A stretch of 64,000 nucleotides of DNA, from NCBI RefSeq assembly GCF_028747645.1, contig NZ_CP118100.1, positions 372,001 to 436,000 on the forward strand. Direction: 5' to 3'. Both the position numbers and the translations under genes were made by a program. Positions 59,944 through 64,000 of the stretch are shown one piece after another; the first letter of the stretch is position 1; every line of letters starts with the position of its first letter. This DNA comes from Microbacterium esteraromaticum. GTDB taxonomy: Bacteria > Actinomycetota > Actinomycetes > Actinomycetales > Microbacteriaceae. Below the pieces are notes generated by a model. It ran no database searches and had not been told where the DNA came from. It saw only the letters and a list, made by a program, of their open reading frames with translations.

Positions 59944-60773
59944 GTATCCGAACCCGTAAGGAGCCCTGGCTGCTCCTCCTGCCGGCGCTGGCTCTGCTCA
60001 CGATCGGCTTCGTCACCCCGGTTGCCGGCATGCTTCTCATGAGCGTTCAGGCGTCGGCAGGCGGGTTCACTCTGGAGAACTTCACTCGTCTGTTCACCAG
60101 CGAGTACCACCTCCAGGCGGCGTGGCGTTCACTCCGCCTGGGGGTCATCCAGACGCTCGTCACCCTGCTGCTGGCCGTACCACTGTCGTACATCATGGCC
60201 AGGGCCGGCGCGAAGGTGCGGTCGTTCCTGCTGATCGTCATCATCCTTCCGCTCATGACGAGCGTCGTGGTGCGCACGTTCGGCTGGGTCGTGCTGATGG
60301 GCCCGATGGGCCTGCTCATGCAGATTCCGGGTGCCGAGTGGATCGCGCAGAGTGCGCAGGGCTTCCTCGGCACCGAGGTGGGCGTCGTGATCGCGATGGT
60401 CCAGGTGCTGCTGCCGTTCGCCGTGCTCAGCATCCTCGGGGTCATCTCGGGCATCCGTCCGCAGCTCGAAGAGGCCTCACGCACTCTCGGTGCGGGCTTC
60501 TGGCGCACGCTGTGGCACGTCGTGCTGCCGCTGTCGATCCCCGGGATCGTTGCGGGAGCGTCGCTGGTGTTCGTGCTCTCGGTGAGCTCGTTCATCACCC
60601 CCCGCTTCATCGGTGGGCCGCAGATCCCTGTGTTCGCGCAGACGATCTACGTCGACGCCACCACCAACCTGAACTGGCCGTTCGCTGCCGCCCAGGCCGT
60701 GCTCCTGTTCGCAGGGGTCATGCTGGTGCTCGCCGCCACCGCCCGAATCGGAAAGGCACCGGTGCGCGCATGA
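59940..60773 (+). CDS. ABC importer permease, PotB-like
   Basis: 277 residues, six predicted helices, starting at ATG 59940 inside the binding-protein stop. The cytoplasmic EAA loop is EEASRTLGAGFWRTLWHVVLPLSIPGI (quoted in two parts: EEASRTLGAGFW and RTLWHVVLPLSIPGI), which contacts the ATPase. Pairs with the next gene as the heterodimeric pore. Confidence 0.9.
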   Translation: MSIRTRKEPWLLLLPALALLTIGFVTPVAGMLLMSVQASAGGFTLENFTRLFTSEYHLQAAWRSLRLGVIQTLVTLLLAVPLSYIMARAGAKVRSFLLIVIILPLMTSVVVRTFGWVVLMGPMGLLMQIPGAEWIAQSAQGFLGTEVGVVIAMVQVLLPFAVLSILGVISGIRPQLEEASRTLGAGFWRTLWHVVLPLSIPGIVAGASLVFVLSVSSFITPRFIGGPQIPVFAQTIYVDATTNLNWPFAAAQAVLLFAGVMLVLAATARIGKAPVRA

Positions 60774-61570
60774 TCCGCTCAGTGCCGATCGTCGGCAAGA
60801 TCCTCGCGATCCTGCTGGGGATCTTCATCACCCTCTACATGCTCGTGCCGCTGCTCGTGGTGGCTGGTGCCTCCATCAGCGAGAGCCGCTTCCTGACGTT
60901 CCCCCCGAAGGGGTTCACTCTGGAGTGGTACGTCGACGCGCTGACATCCGACACGTATCTTGAGCCGTTCCGTCTCAGCCTGATGGTCGGCGTCGTCGTT
61001 GCGATCCTCGCCGCGACGATCGGCACCGCGGCGGCGCTTGCGCTCACCCGGTTCCCGATCCCCGGGGCCGGCGCGATCCAGGCGTTCCTGATGTCGCCGT
61101 TGACGCTGCCGACGATCATCCTCGCGATCGGTGCGCTGTCGCTGACCTCGATGACGATCGGTGCCCCCAACGTGGGTGTGCTGATCGTGGTGCACGTCGT
61201 GATCGCGATCCCGTATGTGATGCGCACCGTCACCGGGGTCATGGCCCGCGCCGACCACTTCACCGAAGAGGCATCGCGCACCCTCGGCGCCAACGCATGG
61301 AACCGCTACCGTCTCGTCGTGCTCCCCATTGCGCGACCGGGTATCGCGGCGGGGGCGTTCTTCGCCTTCAACATCTCGTTCGACGACGCGGTGATCGCCC
61401 TGTTCCTGCGCAGCCCGCAGCTGGAGACCCTGCCCATCGCGATCTACGGGCAGCTGGAGTTCAGCACCTCGCCGACGGTCGCCGCCGTCTCTACCCTCAT
61501 GGTTCTCATCACCGTGGCCCTGATGATCGTGCTGGAGCGCATCATCGGCCTGGGAAGGTTGTTCGTCTGA
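60770..61570 (+). CDS. ABC importer permease, PotC-like
   Basis: 266 residues, six helices, 4-bp overlap with the first permease gene. EAA loop EEASRTLGANAWNRYRLVVL and the PotC-type FNISFDDAVIALFL segment. Second half of the membrane pore. Confidence 0.9.
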   Translation: MIRSVPIVGKILAILLGIFITLYMLVPLLVVAGASISESRFLTFPPKGFTLEWYVDALTSDTYLEPFRLSLMVGVVVAILAATIGTAAALALTRFPIPGAGAIQAFLMSPLTLPTIILAIGALSLTSMTIGAPNVGVLIVVHVVIAIPYVMRTVTGVMARADHFTEEASRTLGANAWNRYRLVVLPIARPGIAAGAFFAFNISFDDAVIALFLRSPQLETLPIAIYGQLEFSTSPTVAAVSTLMVLITVALMIVLERIIGLGRLFV

Positions 61571-62625
61571 TGACTACGCTCACCATCTCTTCGCTCACGA
61601 AGGACTTCAAGAGCACGCAGGTTCTCAAGGGCATCGACCTGGCGGTCGAGTCCGGTGAGTTCATCTCGCTGCTCGGGCCGTCGGGATGCGGAAAGACGAC
61701 GCTGCTGCGTTGTATCGCAGGCCTCGAATCGCCCACGAGCGGAACGATCGAGATCGGCGGCACCGATGTGACGCGCCTGCCTCCGGAGAAGCGCCACCTG
61801 GGCATGATGTTCCAGAGCTACGCGCTCTTTCCGCACATGACCGTCGTCGAGAACGTGCGCTTCGGTCTGCGCATGGCGGGCGACAAGCCGAAGGCCGAGC
61901 AGCGCGAGCTGTCGCATCGTGCGCTGGAACGCGTGCAGATGGGGCACCTCGCCGACCGGCATCCGGCGCAGCTTTCGGGCGGACAGCAGCAGCGCGTGGC
62001 GCTGGCGCGGGCGATCGCGTTCGAGCCGCGTGTGCTGCTACTGGATGAGCCCCTGTCGAACCTGGATGCCCGTCTGCGCGAAGACATGCAGATCGAGCTG
62101 AAGGAGCTGCACCGCACGCTCGGCCTCACCACGATCTTCGTCACGCACGACCAGGAAGAGGCGATGAGCCTGTCGGACCGCGTCGTGCTGATGAACGGGG
62201 GAGTGATCGAGCAGGAGGGCGCGCCCACCGACCTGTACGGCGCGCCGCGTTCGTCGTTCGCGGCCGACTTCATCGGCTCGGCGAACCTGCTGCCCGCGAC
62301 GCGCTCCGGCGCCACCGCCTACCTGCAGGGCAGTGACGTCGCGGTGACGATCGGGGGCGCCGCCCCCGTCGCAACGGTCGACGGTGAAGACGGCCAGGTG
62401 ATGTTGCGTCAGGAAGACCTGCACGTGCGTGCGGCGGTGGATGCTGACGCACCGGTGCCGGTCGAGATCGTCACCTCGGTGTACCGCGGTGCGGATGTCG
62501 TGTACGTCGTCGAGCTGGCCGGGCGCCGTCTGCGTGTCGTGGCCCCGCGTCACGAAGTTCTGCTGCCTGCCGGGCCTGCGGGCCTCGGGTGGCGCGAGGG
62601 CGCAGCCCTCTGGCTCGCTGCGTAA
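61570..62625 (+). CDS. ABC importer ATPase, PotA-like
   Basis: 351 residues, ATG overlapping the previous stop by 1 bp. Walker A GPSGCGKTT, Q-loop MMFQSYALFPHMTV, signature QLSGGQQQRVALARA, Walker B VLLLDEPLSNLD, H-loop VTHDQEEAMSLSDR, then a TOBE-type C-terminal domain (about 265-350). Complete and presumably active. Last gene of the operon; strong terminator 20 bp on. Confidence 0.93.
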   Translation: MTTLTISSLTKDFKSTQVLKGIDLAVESGEFISLLGPSGCGKTTLLRCIAGLESPTSGTIEIGGTDVTRLPPEKRHLGMMFQSYALFPHMTVVENVRFGLRMAGDKPKAEQRELSHRALERVQMGHLADRHPAQLSGGQQQRVALARAIAFEPRVLLLDEPLSNLDARLREDMQIELKELHRTLGLTTIFVTHDQEEAMSLSDRVVLMNGGVIEQEGAPTDLYGAPRSSFAADFIGSANLLPATRSGATAYLQGSDVAVTIGGAAPVATVDGEDGQVMLRQEDLHVRAAVDADAPVPVEIVTSVYRGADVVYVVELAGRRLRVVAPRHEVLLPAGPAGLGWREGAALWLAA

Positions 62626-62645
62626 CCCGAATCGCGGCTGAGTCC

Positions 62646-62700
62646 AATCGGCCCGGATCCTGCGTCTCCTCCCCTCGGAGAGGCGGGGTCCGGGCCGATT
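62646..62700 (+). terminator. Terminator of the polyamine-type operon
   Basis: 12-bp perfect stem AATCGGCCCGGA / TCCGGGCCGATT, with an inner CTCC/GGAG hairpin in the 31-nt loop, followed by TTTCTG. Confidence 0.8.
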
Positions 62701-62741
62701 TCTGTGCCCACGGCGGTTGGTTCGGCTGCTGTGGTGCGTGG

Positions 62742-63560
62742 TCAGGAAGACGGAACCGAGAACGTCGACGTCGGTAGCGGCTGGTCGGGGCAGGTGTTGA
62801 GCACTCGTGTGATCGCGTCGTGTTCGGCGGGCGTGACCCACAGGTTGTAGGCGGCCTTCACGGCGACCTGGCGTGCGACGTAGTCGCACCGGAAGGCGCG
62901 GTTCTTGGGCAGCCAGGTGGCGGCGTCGCCGTCGCCCTTCTGCGCGTTGGCTGAGCCGTCGACGGCGAGCAGGTTGAGGGGGTCGTTGGCGAACGATGCG
63001 CGCTGGTCGGAGCTGAGCTGTTGGGCGCCTTTCTGCCAGGCATCCGACAGGGCGACGACGTGGTCGATCTGCACGAGTTCGCTGGTTCCTTGACCTCGGA
63101 TGAAGTCGATCCTCTGCCCGGTGAAGGGGTCGTCGAGTGTGCCCGTGGTGACGCGGCAGGTGCCTGTGCGGGTGATGTCGGTGAGGTCGCGGGCGAGGAT
63201 GTCGTTGCGGGTGTCGCAGCCGTTGCGGTCGACATCCTGCCAGCGGGGGCCGAACTGTTCGCGGGAGTAGCCGGTCTTGGGTGCACGGCCTTTGACGGTC
63301 AGGGTGTCGAGTGTCTGCAGCGCGGTGACGTTCTGGAGGTCGTCGGGTGTGCCTGCGGGAGCGTCTGGCGACGGTGCGGTGGTTGGTTCGGTCGGCGTCG
63401 GGGTGGCGGTGAGAGACGGCGGATGCCCGATATCGTCGCCGAACACGACGTTGGCGAGGCTGCCGATGAGCAGCACGGCCACGCCGAGCGCCACCAGGCT
63501 GAGCGTCGTGCGGCCCCGTCGGAGGAGCTTCTTCGATGCCGTGCGCGCGCTTGCCATCAT
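62742..63560 (-). CDS. Secreted or membrane-anchored HNH nuclease domain protein (DUF1524-like)
   Basis: 272 residues from ATG 63560 (start not certain; an ATG at 63557 follows at once and the ribosome site is weak). Basic N-terminus and one hydrophobic helix (about 14-38) point to export, followed by a Thr/Pro/Ser linker. The nuclease domain (110-250) holds QIDHVVALSDAW, NDPLNLLAV, NAQKGDGDAATWLP and the Cys pairs RNGCDT/TGTCR and FRCDY/NTCPD. Such proteins are common single genes in actinobacteria; their DNA or RNA targets outside the cell are unknown. Confidence 0.85.
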   Translation of the reverse strand: MMASARTASKKLLRRGRTTLSLVALGVAVLLIGSLANVVFGDDIGHPPSLTATPTPTEPTTAPSPDAPAGTPDDLQNVTALQTLDTLTVKGRAPKTGYSREQFGPRWQDVDRNGCDTRNDILARDLTDITRTGTCRVTTGTLDDPFTGQRIDFIRGQGTSELVQIDHVVALSDAWQKGAQQLSSDQRASFANDPLNLLAVDGSANAQKGDGDAATWLPKNRAFRCDYVARQVAVKAAYNLWVTPAEHDAITRVLNTCPDQPLPTSTFSVPSS

Positions 63561-63815
63561 GTTCACCGCTCTGCCGGCGCACCGCTGCACGCGCACCGCG
63601 CATGGAAGGCCGGCGATCAGGTGCGCCGGGCGCACGATCGGATACTGACCCCGTGCCTCGGGGTGCAACGCGCTGCTCGGGTGGCAGCGCACAGTTAATC
63701 GTAGGAGGGGGTGGGGACACTCGCGCATGGTTGACCGCCACGGTGGTCTGAAGTACTCTCGCGCTTATTCCAGTTTATATGGCATATTCTTGAGTATTAC
63801 CTGCCATAATCAAGC
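63561..63815. other. Non-coding stretch before the Fic-like gene, with AT-rich end
   Basis: No believable gene. The last 60 bases (63760-63815) are the most AT-rich of the window and include TATGGCA (63778-63784) and its inverse TGCCATA (63802-63808), an operator-like pair with a 17-bp spacer. CATAAT (63805-63810) could be a -10 box placing a leaderless start at 63816. The remainder holds the HNH gene's leader; TACGAT near 63704 (minus strand) is its only -10 candidate. Confidence 0.5.
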
Positions 63816-64000
63816 ATGCACGCGTCACAGTTCACCGGGCATCAGTGGCCGCCCCACGAGGTGGAGGTGTTGCCTTGGCGTCAGCAGGTGCGTGGAGGAA
63901 CCCGCGCCGACCGGATGCTGACTGTCGTACAGGCGACGATCCCTCCGATGATCGAGCACGCGGAGTATCTTCCTCCGATGCCGGTCATCGTGGCATCCGA
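63816..64000 (+). CDS. Probable Fic-family protein, N-terminal part (runs off the window)
   Basis: 61 codons open to the right edge, from ATG 63816. HQWPPHEVEVLPWRQQVRGG and the following basic-hydrophobic stretch with IPPMIEHAEYLPP recall the N-terminal helical region of actinobacterial Fic proteins (a W-P...PW start, then R-x-D-R-M-L and a P-P-x-I-x block). The catalytic HPFxxGNGR lies outside, so this rests on pattern memory and position only. No ribosome site; leaderless start likely from the AT-rich promoter directly upstream. Confidence 0.45.
   Translation, partial: MHASQFTGHQWPPHEVEVLPWRQQVRGGTRADRMLTVVQATIPPMIEHAEYLPPMPVIVAS

Noticed and set aside
63727..63921. 64-codon frame at the right edge
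   Set aside because: Spans the AT-rich promoter and conflicts with the Fic-like frame, which has better composition and start context.

Overview
The window is high-GC DNA coding on both strands, with tight 1-4 bp gene overlaps, GTG/TTG starts, mycoredoxin-like and WXG100 genes, and a constant GGATGC/GCATCC flavour. Together these point to an actinobacterium of the Microbacteriaceae, most likely Microbacterium or a close relative. That assignment is inference from style and gene content; no rRNA is present. I found no tRNA, rRNA, CRISPR array, insertion sequence or prophage. Both ends cut genes: an acyl-CoA dehydrogenase on the left and a probable Fic-family gene on the right.

Layout. 1-10488 is housekeeping and metabolism: the acyl-CoA dehydrogenase; an ECF vitamin transporter (EcfT, fused EcfA-EcfA', YkoE-like S component) interrupted by an antisense PfkB sugar kinase; a small acetyltransferase; RecQ; an acyl-CoA oxidase; and 3-methyladenine DNA glycosylase I. 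10500-42347 is the centrepiece, a 32-kb co-directional accessory locus. It begins with a 2022-residue Ig-like/FN3 surface protein, then MoxR ATPase, DUF58, a transglutaminase-fold membrane protein that lacks the catalytic Cys, RDD-FHA, PP2C phosphatase, FHA protein, Ser/Thr kinase, FHA-winged-helix protein, a second RDD-FHA, and a 1502-residue EssC-like triple ATPase with its own FHA domain. Downstream lie two substrate/accessory modules with WXG100-like proteins, large helical proteins (one ending in a serine-hydrolase domain), a lipoprotein, several membrane proteins and related small proteins of unknown function. The first half resembles the kinase/FN3/AAA/DUF58/transglutaminase/PP2C cluster described in Bifidobacterium. 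Here it is physically joined to type VII secretion parts.

Three identical 20-bp inverted repeats (GATGGGGAG-TT-CTCCCCATC) stand at the three promoters of this locus: before the giant protein, before the first WXG-like gene and before the second WXG100 gene. Each is followed by a TAGNNT -10 box at 21, 22 or 31 bp. This suggests one regulator, perhaps an activator, serving the whole locus. The FHA-winged-helix protein encoded inside it is my leading candidate. A PP2C/kinase pair plus five FHA modules implies that assembly or secretion is phospho-regulated.

42354-54839 returns to ordinary chromosome: a degenerate resolvase-like protein, malate dehydrogenase, a zinc metallopeptidase, an aldehyde dehydrogenase, a mycoredoxin-like protein, a GT2-GtrA glycosyltransferase, a DUF6458 protein, a dGTPase, and an esterase/MFS pair next to a GAF-PucR regulator. 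54961-62625 is a polyamine-type unit: a double-HTH Lrp/AsnC regulator, then aldehyde dehydrogenase, gamma-glutamyl-GABA hydrolase (PuuD-like), DUF3830 and a PotABCD-like ABC importer, read as one transcript ending in a strong terminator. A secreted HNH nuclease and the partial Fic-like gene close the window.

Two non-coding themes recur. A 67-bp nested palindromic repeat occurs three times between genes. At least eight genes have a TANNNT box exactly 6-7 nt before the start codon, the signature of leaderless transcripts.
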